Shown here piece by piece: positions 25,288 to 33,121 of a stretch of DNA of 64,000 nt. How positions within the stretch are numbered: the stretch's first letter is position 1; each line of letters begins with the position of its first letter. The notes beneath the pieces were generated by a model, which worked only from the letters and a program-made list of their open reading frames with translations, was not told the DNA's origin and made no database searches. The position numbers were made by a program, and so were the translations under genes. The DNA comes from an uncultured Lachnospiraceae bacterium (lineage in GTDB: Bacteria; Bacillota; Clostridia; Lachnospirales; Lachnospiraceae). The stretch is from positions 1-64,000 of the forward strand of contig CAJTMW010000025.1 in assembly GCA_910577275.1 (NCBI GenBank). The letters run 5' to 3'.

Positions 25288-26089
25288 GCTGGAAGATGCT
25301 GTATGTTATGATATTGATAACATGAGACTTCTTCTTGCGGAGGATTTCAGGCATACAAAAGGATTTGTCTTTCTGGAAGGGCCGGATGACGTTAAATTTT
25401 TCAGGAGACAATTATCAGATGTGGCAATAGGGATTGAGTATTATGGAACCGGCGGAAAGCACGGAATAGAAAAAGCTCTTGCAGACGAGAGCATGAAGGA
25501 TGACAGGGTAATAGGAATATGTGACAGAGATTATTCAGAGGAACATGCGGACAGAATGTTTTATTGTGACAAATGCTGTCTGGAGCTGATGGTGATAAGC
25601 GAAAACGAGGTGTGGCATAAATTTTGTGATTTATATTATAATGGAGAGGAAGATTATACATCTGTTCTGTCAGGAATATTGCGGCAGCTTGCGCCTGTCA
25701 GTATGTTAAGAAAAGAGAATGCACAGAAAAATGCGGGAATAGAGGAAATTGATTTTCGCAAATTGAAGCTTGGAAAATATTTGGATGTACATAGTATTGA
25801 CATTTGTCAGGCATTTACTGACTGCGGCTGGAAAGGGTATTATGAGCATTGTCTGCGGTTGGCGGCAAATTTGACGGATGAAGAATTATATGAGTATACA
25901 AATGGACACGATTTATACAAAATTTTAGGGATGATATGCGAAGGCGGAAAAGGACCTTTAGGGGAGAAGAAAGTAAGAGATATTCTATATAAAAAATATG
26001 AAAGAAGAAATTTTGTGAAAACTGATTTGTATAATGACTTAAAACAATATCAGAATCAGGAAAGCCGGACGTGGAAATATGTAGACTAA
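25253..26089 (+). CDS. AriB-like DUF4435 (TOPRIM-fold) effector
   Basis: A 278-aa soluble protein. The TOPRIM-like motifs are FVFLEGPDDVKFFRR near residue 37 (Glu and DD) and VIGICDRDYSEE (DxD) near residue 84, then CCLELMVISENE. DUF4435 proteins such as AriB are nucleases; AriB of PARIS cleaves a lysine tRNA after release from AriA. The start at 25253 has GGGAGAA before it and lies inside the ATPase gene. AT-rich like its partner. The nuclease activity here is inferred from the family. Confidence 0.78.
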   Translation: MGELAKDSIRRELEDAVCYDIDNMRLLLAEDFRHTKGFVFLEGPDDVKFFRRQLSDVAIGIEYYGTGGKHGIEKALADESMKDDRVIGICDRDYSEEHADRMFYCDKCCLELMVISENEVWHKFCDLYYNGEEDYTSVLSGILRQLAPVSMLRKENAQKNAGIEEIDFRKLKLGKYLDVHSIDICQAFTDCGWKGYYEHCLRLAANLTDEELYEYTNGHDLYKILGMICEGGKGPLGEKKVRDILYKKYERRNFVKTDLYNDLKQYQNQESRTWKYVD

Positions 26090-26118
26090 GGTGAAAGACT
26101 GGCGATTGGGAGAAGAGA

Positions 26119-26496
26119 ATGCTTCTGAATAAAAATATTGTATTTGAAATTATTGATACGAATTTTATAGATGATGTAACTGCCTGCTGTGAAGAATCCG
26201 TTTTGAGGATGGACGAAGGCGAGCTTAGCGATTACTTTGAAGAATATGCAGATAAAGCCTGCTTAGCGGCCATTTATGACATAAATGTGGAGAATTATGA
26301 TGATGAAGAAACGGATGGAATCCAGACAGTAGAGGGCCTGCTGGAAATCGCGGCGCTGATTAACGGATATGCAGATTGGGGAGATGAAGCAGAGTACATT
26401 GGAGATGCGGAGGTGATTCTGGGCTTTGCTTTTTCTTTTCAGATTGATACACAGACGAATGAAGCCGGTTTTTTTGATATTGCCTGGGAGTATTAG
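26119..26496 (+). CDS. Acidic hypothetical protein downstream of the AriAB-like pair
   Basis: I do not recognise this 125-aa protein. It is strongly acidic (many Asp and Glu), has no membrane segment, and contains EEYADKACLAAIYDIN and two aromatic-rich beta-like stretches at the end. It begins 29 bp after the DUF4435 stop behind GGGAGAAGAG and ends 18 bp before the DNA glycosylase, so it is probably cotranscribed. Possibilities are an accessory of the defence pair, an immunity-like protein, or an unrelated gene. Confidence 0.6.
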   Translation: MLLNKNIVFEIIDTNFIDDVTACCEESVLRMDEGELSDYFEEYADKACLAAIYDINVENYDDEETDGIQTVEGLLEIAALINGYADWGDEAEYIGDAEVILGFAFSFQIDTQTNEAGFFDIAWEY

Positions 26497-26514
26497 CGTA
26501 TAACGGAGAAATCT

Positions 26515-27387
26515 ATGATAACCATAACAAAAGATAATTTTTCCATAAAACAAATCTGCGAATCGGGACAGTGCTTCCGGCTGGAGCGGCTTGATACGCC
26601 GGGGAAATGGTGTGATGCAGGCATGGGAAGCGGAATTGGCATGTCAAGGGGCATGGGTGAAGAATCTTACAGGCTTACCGCTTTTGGAAAATATCTGGAA
26701 ATCGCGCAGGAGGGGAATCAGCTTTTCTTTGACTGCACACAAGAGGAATTTGAAAGTCTGTGGAAAAGCTATTTTGATTTGGAGGAGGACTACGGGAGAA
26801 TCATCGCCTCTATTGACGGGGAGGATGACTATCTTTTTAATGCGGCTTCCTATGGAAGCGGAATCCGCATTCTCAGGCAGGATTTATGGGAGATGATAGT
26901 ATCTTTTATTGTTTCCCAGCAGAACAATATCAAACGGATAAGGAAATGCATTTCTCTTTTGTGCCGGAGGTACGGAGAGGAAAAGGCGGCAGCCTCGGGG
27001 GAAGTTTATTATGATTTTCCCACGGCAAAGGCTCTCGCCGGGGCGTCTTTTGAGGATTTATATGCCTGTAATCTGGGCTATCGCAGCCGGTATATTCATG
27101 AAACCGCCGTGAGTATTGCGGAAGGAGCCGTGGATTTGGAGGCGGTCAGGAAAATGGACTATCCGGCGGCAAAGGCGGAGCTTATGAAGCTTTGCGGTGT
27201 GGGAATCAAGGTGGCGGAATGCATCTGTCTGTTTGCGCTGCATAAGACGGAGGCGTTTCCGGTGGATACGCATATCAATAAGGTGCTTACGGCGCAGTAT
27301 CCGTCGGGATTTCCTTTCGACAGGTACAAAGGTTATGCGGGGACTTTGCAGCAGTATATCTTTTATTATGATTTGATGAACGGGTGA
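26515..27387 (+). CDS. 8-oxoguanine DNA glycosylase, Ogg1 type
   Basis: A 290-aa HhH-GPD base-excision enzyme. The N-terminal OGG domain has SGQCFRLE; the helix-hairpin-helix is LMKLCGVGIKVAECI with catalytic Lys232, and the essential aspartate is Asp251 in PVDTHI. IVSFIVSQQNNIKRIR is the helix that scans DNA. It removes oxidised guanine and nicks the backbone. It lies between the acidic hypothetical gene and DUF3791 module 2, whose first start is 8 bp after its stop. Confidence 0.92.
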   Translation: MITITKDNFSIKQICESGQCFRLERLDTPGKWCDAGMGSGIGMSRGMGEESYRLTAFGKYLEIAQEGNQLFFDCTQEEFESLWKSYFDLEEDYGRIIASIDGEDDYLFNAASYGSGIRILRQDLWEMIVSFIVSQQNNIKRIRKCISLLCRRYGEEKAAASGEVYYDFPTAKALAGASFEDLYACNLGYRSRYIHETAVSIAEGAVDLEAVRKMDYPAAKAELMKLCGVGIKVAECICLFALHKTEAFPVDTHINKVLTAQYPSGFPFDRYKGYAGTLQQYIFYYDLMNG

Positions 27388-27395
27388 GGAGGAAA

Positions 27396-27641
27396 ATGAA
27401 CCAACTAAAAAATGAGCCGATTCATGATAAACGAGAGTTGGAGTTTGCGGTATTCTGTATCGAAAATATAGCGCTGGCGCTTGATGTCAGCCCGGAAAAG
27501 GTGTATATTGCGCTGTCGGAGAACAGCGATATTTTGAACGGATATATTGTTCCGTGTTATGACGCTCTGCATACTCAGGGAAAAGAGTATATTGTAGAGG
27601 ATATTTTGGCGTTGATGGAGAAAAGGGGTGTGTCTGTATGA
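27396..27641 (+). CDS. DUF3791 protein (module 2, gene 1)
   Basis: An 81-aa helical protein with the DUF3791 pattern ELEFAVFCIENIA, then ILNGYIVPCYDALHTQG and EDILALMEKRG. GAGGAGGAAA lies before ATG 27396. Its stop overlaps the ATG of the DUF3990 gene (ATGA). Probably a cognate partner, antitoxin-like, of the DUF3990 protein; experimental function is not known to me. Confidence 0.78.
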   Translation: MNQLKNEPIHDKRELEFAVFCIENIALALDVSPEKVYIALSENSDILNGYIVPCYDALHTQGKEYIVEDILALMEKRGVSV

Positions 27642-28111
27642 CGGTGTATCATGGTTCCAATATTGAAATTATGAAACCGGATATGGCGCATTCCCGTCTG
27701 AAACTGGATTTTGGAAAAGGATTTTATACAACATCTCTTTTGCCGCAGGCGGAAAAATGGGTGGAGCGTTTTCGCCGGGGCGGAGGCGAGGGGATTATAA
27801 ATATTTATCAATTGGATGAAGCTGTATGGACAGAGACAAGGATTCTTTGTTTTGACACTTATTCCGGCGAATGGCTGGATTTTATTACAGCCTGTCGTCA
27901 GGGAAAAGACACGTCAGACTATGATTTGATAATTGGCGGTGTGGCGAATGACAGGGTATTTAATACCTGTGAGTTGTATTTTAAACACTATATAGACAAG
28001 GATACAGCGATTGACAGGTTAAAATACGAGAAACCAAACCAGCAAATCTGCCTGAAAAACCAGAAAACCATCGACCGGTATCTTCATTTTGAGAGGAGTA
28101 AACGTAAATGA
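27638..28111 (+). CDS. DUF3990 protein, ADP-ribosyltransferase-like fold (module 2)
   Basis: A 157-aa relative of the module 1 protein. Shared features are VYHGSN at the N-terminus, LDFGKGFYTT, EWLDFITACR and DYDLIIGGVANDRVF. It lacks the basic insertion seen in module 1. It is linked by ATGA overlaps to both neighbours, which points to fixed stoichiometry of the three products. Candidate toxin/effector modifying a target with NAD; that activity is inference from the fold-level motifs. Confidence 0.78.
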   Translation: MTVYHGSNIEIMKPDMAHSRLKLDFGKGFYTTSLLPQAEKWVERFRRGGGEGIINIYQLDEAVWTETRILCFDTYSGEWLDFITACRQGKDTSDYDLIIGGVANDRVFNTCELYFKHYIDKDTAIDRLKYEKPNQQICLKNQKTIDRYLHFERSKRK

Positions 28112-28320
28112 ATGCAGAACCTCTGATTTTGCAGATGAAATATGCAGATATTATTCAGCTTTTTGCAGAGCAGGAAAAGATTTCCCTGGATGAAGCACTG
28201 TCGTTTTTTTATCATTCTGATACTTATCAGCTATTGAAAGATGGCGTATCGGATATGCATTGCATGAGCGACGGCTATCTTGCGGAAGAACTGGAGCGTG
28301 AATATAAGAAGAATTTCTAA
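28108..28320 (+). CDS. DUF3791 protein (module 2, gene 3)
   Basis: A 70-aa acidic helical protein. The pattern SLDEALSFFYHSD then LLKDGVSDMHCMSDGYLAEELEREY matches DUF3791 and resembles module 1 gene 1. It overlaps the DUF3990 stop by 4 bp. A terminator hairpin follows 54 bp downstream. Confidence 0.75.
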   Translation: MNAEPLILQMKYADIIQLFAEQEKISLDEALSFFYHSDTYQLLKDGVSDMHCMSDGYLAEELEREYKKNF

Positions 28321-28373
28321 AAGGTGTAAAATTAAGAATATGACGGGAAATGAATCAGCGCGCAGGCAAAAGC

Positions 28374-28420
28374 AAAAGAAACAGATTGTACATGACAGGC
28401 AGTTACAGTCTGTTTCTTTG
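28374..28420. terminator. Terminator between module 2 and the ABC exporter genes
   Basis: Arms AAAGAAACAGA (28375-28385) and TCTGTTTCTTT (28409-28419) pair perfectly around a 23-nt loop. The T-rich right side suits termination of the plus-strand module and the A-rich left side that of the minus-strand operon. Confidence 0.7.
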
Positions 28421-28464
28421 TGTCATACCGCAAATATCCCGTATGCTTTTAAATTCGTTCCGAC

Positions 28465-29100
28465 TCAGCGCCGCCTTTCATACCCCGCCGCGCTCACCAC
28501 CATGGAAACCCCGAATAAAACCGCAACTCCAAGGCAGAGGGCGGGAATACAGCCCTGCGGAAAGCCTGTCATTTCTGCAAAACCGGGACCGTCTTCGAAA
28601 TATTTAATCAGGAAAAACATGGGGATAAACACGAAAAATCCCATTACCTGCGCGGACTGGAACCCGAACCAGTAGGTCATAGGCAGACAGACGCCGGTCC
28701 ACACCAAAGGAATGACCACAGCGGAAAGAATGGAAAGCTTCCAGATATTCCAGTCAAAGCTTCGGAAAAAGATGCCGGGGAGGAGATTCAGCAAAATACT
28801 TCCCGCAAGACTGACGGACAGCGTGCAGAGAACGGAAAGATATTTGCCGGCCACCACATGAAAGCCGTTTACAGGCATGGCAAGCTGGTATTTTTTCCAG
28901 CCGGCCCGTTCGTCAACGGTAAAGCACATGATATGCTGCATACCGATAGTGATTGAAAGCATGACGGAAGCCAGCATACCGGCATAGGGACCGGCGTTGC
29001 AAATAAGTAAAATAATTGCCGCTCCGGCAATAAAAAGCAGCTTTTTGTCGATACTCTTGTAAAAAAGGGAAATTTCTTTATAAATCAATCCTTTTATCAT
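28465..29100 (-). CDS. ABC-2 type exporter permease
   Basis: A 211-aa membrane protein with about six helices and no binding-protein docking loop. It matches the ABC-2 permease group linked to YtrA-type regulators. It overlaps the ATPase gene by 4 bp. The pair probably exports a peptide, lantibiotic or bacitracin-like compound, or handles envelope stress. Confidence 0.85.
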   Translation of the reverse strand: MIKGLIYKEISLFYKSIDKKLLFIAGAAIILLICNAGPYAGMLASVMLSITIGMQHIMCFTVDERAGWKKYQLAMPVNGFHVVAGKYLSVLCTLSVSLAGSILLNLLPGIFFRSFDWNIWKLSILSAVVIPLVWTGVCLPMTYWFGFQSAQVMGFFVFIPMFFLIKYFEDGPGFAEMTGFPQGCIPALCLGVAVLFGVSMVVSAAGYERRR

Positions 29101-29960
29101 TTTTCGGTCCTGCCTCCTTTGATATAAAACAGCATAATGTCTTCTAAACTTGCGGAATCAACCACCACATTTTTGTATTTTTGTTTTGCCGCCTCCCGGT
29201 CAGGGACAAGGCACTCCATGGAAAGCTTTTCTTCCCTGTAAATAATGTAGTCGTCAGGAGAAATGTGGGTGAATTTTTCCCTTCCGCACCTGATAATACC
29301 GTAATTGTAAATCAAATCGTCCTTGGACTTTTCAAAAATAATTTTGCCCTGATGAATGAGAATCACATAGTCGGCGATTTTCTGGATATCCGATGTGATG
29401 TGGGAGGAAAAAAAGATGGAGCGTTCCTCGTCCTGTATGAATTCCAGAAATAAGTCCAGTATCTCATCCCGAACCACAGGGTCGAGTCCGGTGGTGGCCT
29501 CGTCCAGAATAAGCAGCTTTGGCCGGTGCGCCATGGCGCAGATAATGGAAAGCTTCATTTTCATTCCCTTTGAAAGGGAGCCTATGGTTTTTGTGCGGGG
29601 AAGCCGGAAACGATTCAGATAGTGCTCGAAAAGTGCTTTGTCCCATGATTTATAAATTCCCGACAGGATTTTTTCGAGGTCGTCGGCAGTAAAAATATCA
29701 TGGAAATTGCAGCTGTCAAAGACAACCCCGATATCCTCCCTGACAGAAAAAGCCGTGTGGTCCTTTCCGAAAAGCTGTATCTGCCCGCCGTCCTTTTTCA
29801 GCTCATTCAAGATTAAGTTGATTGTGGTGCTCTTTCCGGCGCCGTTTTCTCCGATAAATCCTACAATTCTGCCTTTTGGCACCTGAAAGGACACGTCTTT
29901 CAGAGAAAAATTGTCAAAGCTTTTGTATAAATTCCGTACAACAATATTATTTTCTTCCAT
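29097..29960 (-). CDS. ABC exporter ATP-binding protein
   Basis: A 287-aa ATPase. Walker A is GENGAGKST near residue 37, the signature is LSKGMKMKL, and Walker B is LLILDEATTGLDP. The last 80 residues form an accessory domain as in YtrB/EcsA-like exporters. This is the only ABC transport ATPase in the window, and its DEATTGLDP form and context mark it as an exporter, so it cannot power the sugar importers. Middle gene of the GntR-ATPase-permease operon. Confidence 0.92.
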   Translation of the reverse strand: MEENNIVVRNLYKSFDNFSLKDVSFQVPKGRIVGFIGENGAGKSTTINLILNELKKDGGQIQLFGKDHTAFSVREDIGVVFDSCNFHDIFTADDLEKILSGIYKSWDKALFEHYLNRFRLPRTKTIGSLSKGMKMKLSIICAMAHRPKLLILDEATTGLDPVVRDEILDLFLEFIQDEERSIFFSSHITSDIQKIADYVILIHQGKIIFEKSKDDLIYNYGIIRCGREKFTHISPDDYIIYREEKLSMECLVPDREAAKQKYKNVVVDSASLEDIMLFYIKGGRTEK

Positions 29961-30045
29961 ATATTAAACCTCCGATACAATCTTGCCGCAGCGCCGACAC
30001 ATTCGGTATGCGGCAGCCATCTGTGCGGGTCTTGCGTCCGCCGGC

Positions 30046-30417
30046 TCATTCTTCATAAAACATTTTAAGAATCCCGGCCAGTTTTTCATAGCCAATCCCG
30101 TGTGCCCTGCCGATTTCCGCCGCCTTCTGCAAAAGCTCCTCCGCTGTCCGCAGCTGTTCTTCCCTGATAAATTCCATGTTTTGTGAGGCAACAAAGCTGC
30201 CTTTTCCCGATACGGTTTCGATAAAGCCGTCCCGGGTCAAATCCTCGTAGGCCCGCTGAACGGTAATGACGCTGATATGCAGGTCTTTTGCCAGCGCCCG
30301 CATGGAAGGCAGGGCTTCTCCGGCGGACAGGGTTCCCTCCATAATCATGCTTTTTATCTGCAGGCATATTTGTTCATAAATCGGCTTATCGCTGCCATTA
30401 CTCAGGATAATTTCCAT
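30046..30417 (-). CDS. YtrA-type GntR regulator
   Basis: A 123-aa repressor with an N-terminal winged helix (residues 8-75; ALAKDLHISVITVQRAYEDL is the recognition part) and a short helical tail, as in the YtrA subfamily that controls ABC exporters. It is first in the operon, 85 bp before the ATPase gene. Its promoter carries a palindrome at the start point, fitting autorepression. Confidence 0.9.
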   Translation of the reverse strand: MEIILSNGSDKPIYEQICLQIKSMIMEGTLSAGEALPSMRALAKDLHISVITVQRAYEDLTRDGFIETVSGKGSFVASQNMEFIREEQLRTAEELLQKAAEIGRAHGIGYEKLAGILKMFYEE

Positions 30418-30455
30418 TTATCCGCCCCCTCTTCTGCGTACTGGTTGTAATTATC

Positions 30456-30474
30456 GTACTTAGATGATAAGTAC
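30456..30474 (-). promoter_or_regulatory. Operator-like palindrome of the GntR operon
   Basis: Perfect inverted repeat GTACTTA-N5-TAAGTAC, just downstream of the minus-strand -10 box and so over the expected transcription start. Placement and symmetry suit a GntR dimer blocking its own promoter. Confidence 0.7.
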
Positions 30475-30503
30475 AGTATAGACGCATGGAAAGAATATGT
30501 CAA
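30475..30503 (-). promoter_or_regulatory. Consensus sigma-A promoter of the GntR operon
   Basis: On the minus strand, TTGACA (30503-30498) and TATACT (30480-30475) are separated by exactly 17 nt. The first is a perfect -35 and the second a near-perfect -10. Confidence 0.8.
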
Positions 30504-30540
30504 GGGAGAAAAGGAAAAAATTTCACAGGTGATTATACAA

Positions 30541-30592
30541 AACAGACACAAAATATGCAAAACAGATAAGAATTTCCGTGATAATGTCTGTT
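30541..30592 (+). promoter_or_regulatory. Candidate activator site of sugar locus B
   Basis: AACAGA occurs at 30541 and 30561, a 20-bp direct repeat on one face of the helix, and AACAGACA (30541-30548) is mirrored as TGTCTGTT at 30585-30592. AraC-type regulators such as the one in this locus commonly bind direct repeats about 20 bp apart upstream of the promoter. Confidence 0.45.
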
Positions 30593-30644
30593 AATATTAT
30601 TTTATAGAAAAGGCTTCGGCCAAAAGAATGAAGGAGGAAGTAAG

Positions 30645-32051
30645 ATGAAAAAGAAGAAATTATTGTCGATTTTGCTTTCAGTGGCGATGTTGACGGGCAT
30701 TTTAAGCGGCTGCGGTTCCAAGCCGGCCGAAGGGACGGATGCGGGAAGCCAGACGTCCGGGGCGGAAAGCACAGATGAAGCTGTGGGTGCAGGAGATGAG
30801 CAGCAGGCGGCGGAGGAAGATACCGCTTCTGGGGAAAGCACCACGGGAGATAAGAAGAAAATTATTCTCTGGACCTGGGCGACGGGACAGTTTGATGCGG
30901 TTATAAATGCTTATTTTGAAGCCCATCCTGACGCAGACTGGGAGCTGGAGGAGGTAGTTGTTGCATCCGATGATTATCTGACAAAGCTTCAGCAGGGCTA
31001 TGCTTCCGGCGGCGATATGCCGGACCTTCTGATGGCGGAAATGGGATGGAGAGGAAGCGCCTTTGCCCTTGATATCTGGGAAAACCTTGAGGAAGCGCCT
31101 TATAACTTTGACCGTTCTATCGTTATGGATTCCGTAATCGGCGGTATGGTGAATTCGCAGGACCAGGTAATCGGTATTGAAAACGCGCTGAATCCGGCGT
31201 TTATGATGTACAGAAAGGATTTGGCAAGGGAGTATCTTGGAACAGACGACAGGATGGAGCTTGAAGCAATGTTCAAGACCTATGACGATTATGCAAAGGT
31301 CGGCGCGCAGGTATATGAGAAAAGCGGCGGAGCCGTTACCTTATTCCCCGGCCTTCAGGACGTTTCCAATATGATGATGATGCAGAAAAGAAACGTCAGC
31401 AACGTGGACGCAGAGGGGAATGTGGATGTAAGCGGCAAGGTGCAGAGAGTGTTTGAGACAGTGGAAGCTATGCGTGAGGCAAAAGCCTGCGGCAACCTGG
31501 CGCAGGCTTCTACAGAGTGGTCAAACTCTTTTTCCGAGGGAAACAGTATTTTATATCCGGCGGCATCCTGGAGCGTGACCTATTGGGTAGAGCCTTATGA
31601 CCCGGAAGGGATTGACAACTGGGGAATGTTTACTCCGGCGGAAGGCGGATTCGGCTGGGGCGGCACCTGTTACGGTATTTACAAGGGCTCCGAGATGAAA
31701 GAGGAAGCATGGGATTTCATTCAGTTCTGTCTTCTTTCCGAGGAAGGCGCAAAGTATATGAAGGAAGGCTCGGGATTCTTCCTGCCGGTGAAGTCCTTAT
31801 ATGACGACCCGGAGTACACCAAAGGAACAAGGCCGAACTTCGGTTCTCAGGAAATCAACGCTTTCATGATGGAAGAGATTTCCCCTAATATTCCCGAAGC
31901 AAGCCTGTCCATTTACGATAACCTTGTATCGGATTCTGTAAATATGGTAGTTCAGATGATGGGCGCGGACGAAAGTATGACGGCGGAAGACGCAATGAAA
32001 GAATTTATGACAGATTTGCAGTCCAAGATACCGGATGTAACAGTTAAGTAA
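30645..32051 (+). CDS. Sugar-binding lipoprotein (locus B)
   Basis: A 468-aa family 1 extracellular binding protein. Lipoprotein signal with lipobox LSGC (Cys23), an acidic Ser/Thr/Glu linker to about residue 68, then the binding fold from KKIILWTWATG. Conserved lobe elements include ASWSVTYWVEP and EEAWDFIQFCL. GGAGGAAGT precedes the ATG. First gene of locus B; two tandem hairpin-forming repeats separate it from the permeases, which may set its higher expression. Confidence 0.92.
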   Translation: MKKKKLLSILLSVAMLTGILSGCGSKPAEGTDAGSQTSGAESTDEAVGAGDEQQAAEEDTASGESTTGDKKKIILWTWATGQFDAVINAYFEAHPDADWELEEVVVASDDYLTKLQQGYASGGDMPDLLMAEMGWRGSAFALDIWENLEEAPYNFDRSIVMDSVIGGMVNSQDQVIGIENALNPAFMMYRKDLAREYLGTDDRMELEAMFKTYDDYAKVGAQVYEKSGGAVTLFPGLQDVSNMMMMQKRNVSNVDAEGNVDVSGKVQRVFETVEAMREAKACGNLAQASTEWSNSFSEGNSILYPAASWSVTYWVEPYDPEGIDNWGMFTPAEGGFGWGGTCYGIYKGSEMKEEAWDFIQFCLLSEEGAKYMKEGSGFFLPVKSLYDDPEYTKGTRPNFGSQEINAFMMEEISPNIPEASLSIYDNLVSDSVNMVVQMMGADESMTAEDAMKEFMTDLQSKIPDVTVK

Positions 32052-32128
32052 CAAACGCTGTCATGCTCCGCAAGTCAGCTTATTGTAACAAACGCTGCCA
32101 CGCTTTGTGGGACAGCTCATTGTAAACA
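32048..32128 (+). repeat. 37-bp intercistronic tandem repeat with hairpins
   Basis: GTAACAAACGCTG occurs at 32048-32060 and 32085-32097, and a third partial copy (TGTAAAC) follows. Each unit folds a small hairpin closed by GCTG/CAGC. It lies directly after the binding-protein stop, where RNA hairpins often limit read-through or protect the upstream message. Confidence 0.65.
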
Positions 32129-32178
32129 GAGTGGGGATTGCTTACAGGGCGGTTCCCACTTATTTAAAGGATGGTTCG

Positions 32179-33102
32179 ATGAAAGAAAAAAGTAAAAAGA
32201 AAAATAAGCTTGGTAAATGGCCTTATATCTTCGTGGCGCCTTTTCTGATTTCGTATCTTGCATTTTATCTGTATCCTATGCTGTATTCTTTTGCCATCAG
32301 CTTTACGGACTGGACGGCGGTTAAGATGAACGACAGGCAGTTTCTGGGGCTGCAGAATTATATCAGGGTTTTCACAGCCGACCCGCTGTTTTGGAGTTCT
32401 ATTTTAAATACCGTGAAAATCATGATTATCGCCATGCCTCTTACCATTGTGGGCGGCCTTCTGGTGGCTGTGCTGATGTTTAATATTGTCAAAGGCAGGC
32501 AGTTCATACAGACCGTCAACTTTCTGCCCTATATCACAATGCCGGTGGCGGTGGGGCTGATTTTTGCAAATATGTTTAATACGAATATCGGGATGGTGAA
32601 TACGGTGCTTACCCAGTTAGGGCTCATGGATGAAAAGATTAACTGGCTGGGAGATAGCAAATATGCCTTTATCGTAGTAATATTGATTTGTATCTGGAAA
32701 AATTTCGGATATTTTATGGTACTTTATTTATCAGGGCTTTCCACCATCAGCAACGAGTACTATGACGCGGCGAAGGTAGACGGCGCAAATGCGGTGCAGT
32801 CCTTTTTTAAGATTACGCTGCCCCTTCTTCGCCCCATTACCACCTTTGTGATTGTGCAGGGGGCAATCGGGGGCTTTCAGCTTTTTGACGAGGCCAAGAC
32901 GCTGGTGTCAGGCTCAGGCTCCACCATTGTAGGAGGTCCCGGAAGATCGCTTCTTACCATTGTGTGGTATTTTTACGACAGTTCCTTCCAGAATAATTCC
33001 AGGTATGGGTACGGCGCGGCGATTGCCTTTAGTATGCTTCTTATTATTGCGGCGATGTCCTTTATTAATTTAAGGGTTCTGCGGGAAAAGAATGATAACT
33101 GA
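32179..33102 (+). CDS. Sugar ABC importer permease, UgpA/LacF type (locus B)
   Basis: A 307-aa permease with six helices. The ATPase-docking loop is EYYDAAKVDGAN with LPLLRP. The N-terminus is Lys-rich (KEKSKKKNK), then the first helix. ATG 32179 with AAAGGATGG is chosen; a GTG 72 nt upstream lies in the repeat region. The start of the next permease follows 19 bp later. Confidence 0.92.
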   Translation: MKEKSKKKNKLGKWPYIFVAPFLISYLAFYLYPMLYSFAISFTDWTAVKMNDRQFLGLQNYIRVFTADPLFWSSILNTVKIMIIAMPLTIVGGLLVAVLMFNIVKGRQFIQTVNFLPYITMPVAVGLIFANMFNTNIGMVNTVLTQLGLMDEKINWLGDSKYAFIVVILICIWKNFGYFMVLYLSGLSTISNEYYDAAKVDGANAVQSFFKITLPLLRPITTFVIVQGAIGGFQLFDEAKTLVSGSGSTIVGGPGRSLLTIVWYFYDSSFQNNSRYGYGAAIAFSMLLIIAAMSFINLRVLREKNDN

Positions 33103-33121
33103 AAGAAAGGCTGGATAAAAT

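Noticed and set aside
29964..30056. 30-aa minus-strand peptide with a CxxC pair between GntR and the ATPase gene
   Set aside because: It has no ribosome site and overlaps the end of the GntR gene; too short to support.
32107..32178. Longer N-terminus for the first locus B permease (GTG start)
   Set aside because: The extension falls in the hairpin repeat region; ATG 32179 has a proper ribosome site and the usual Lys-rich start.
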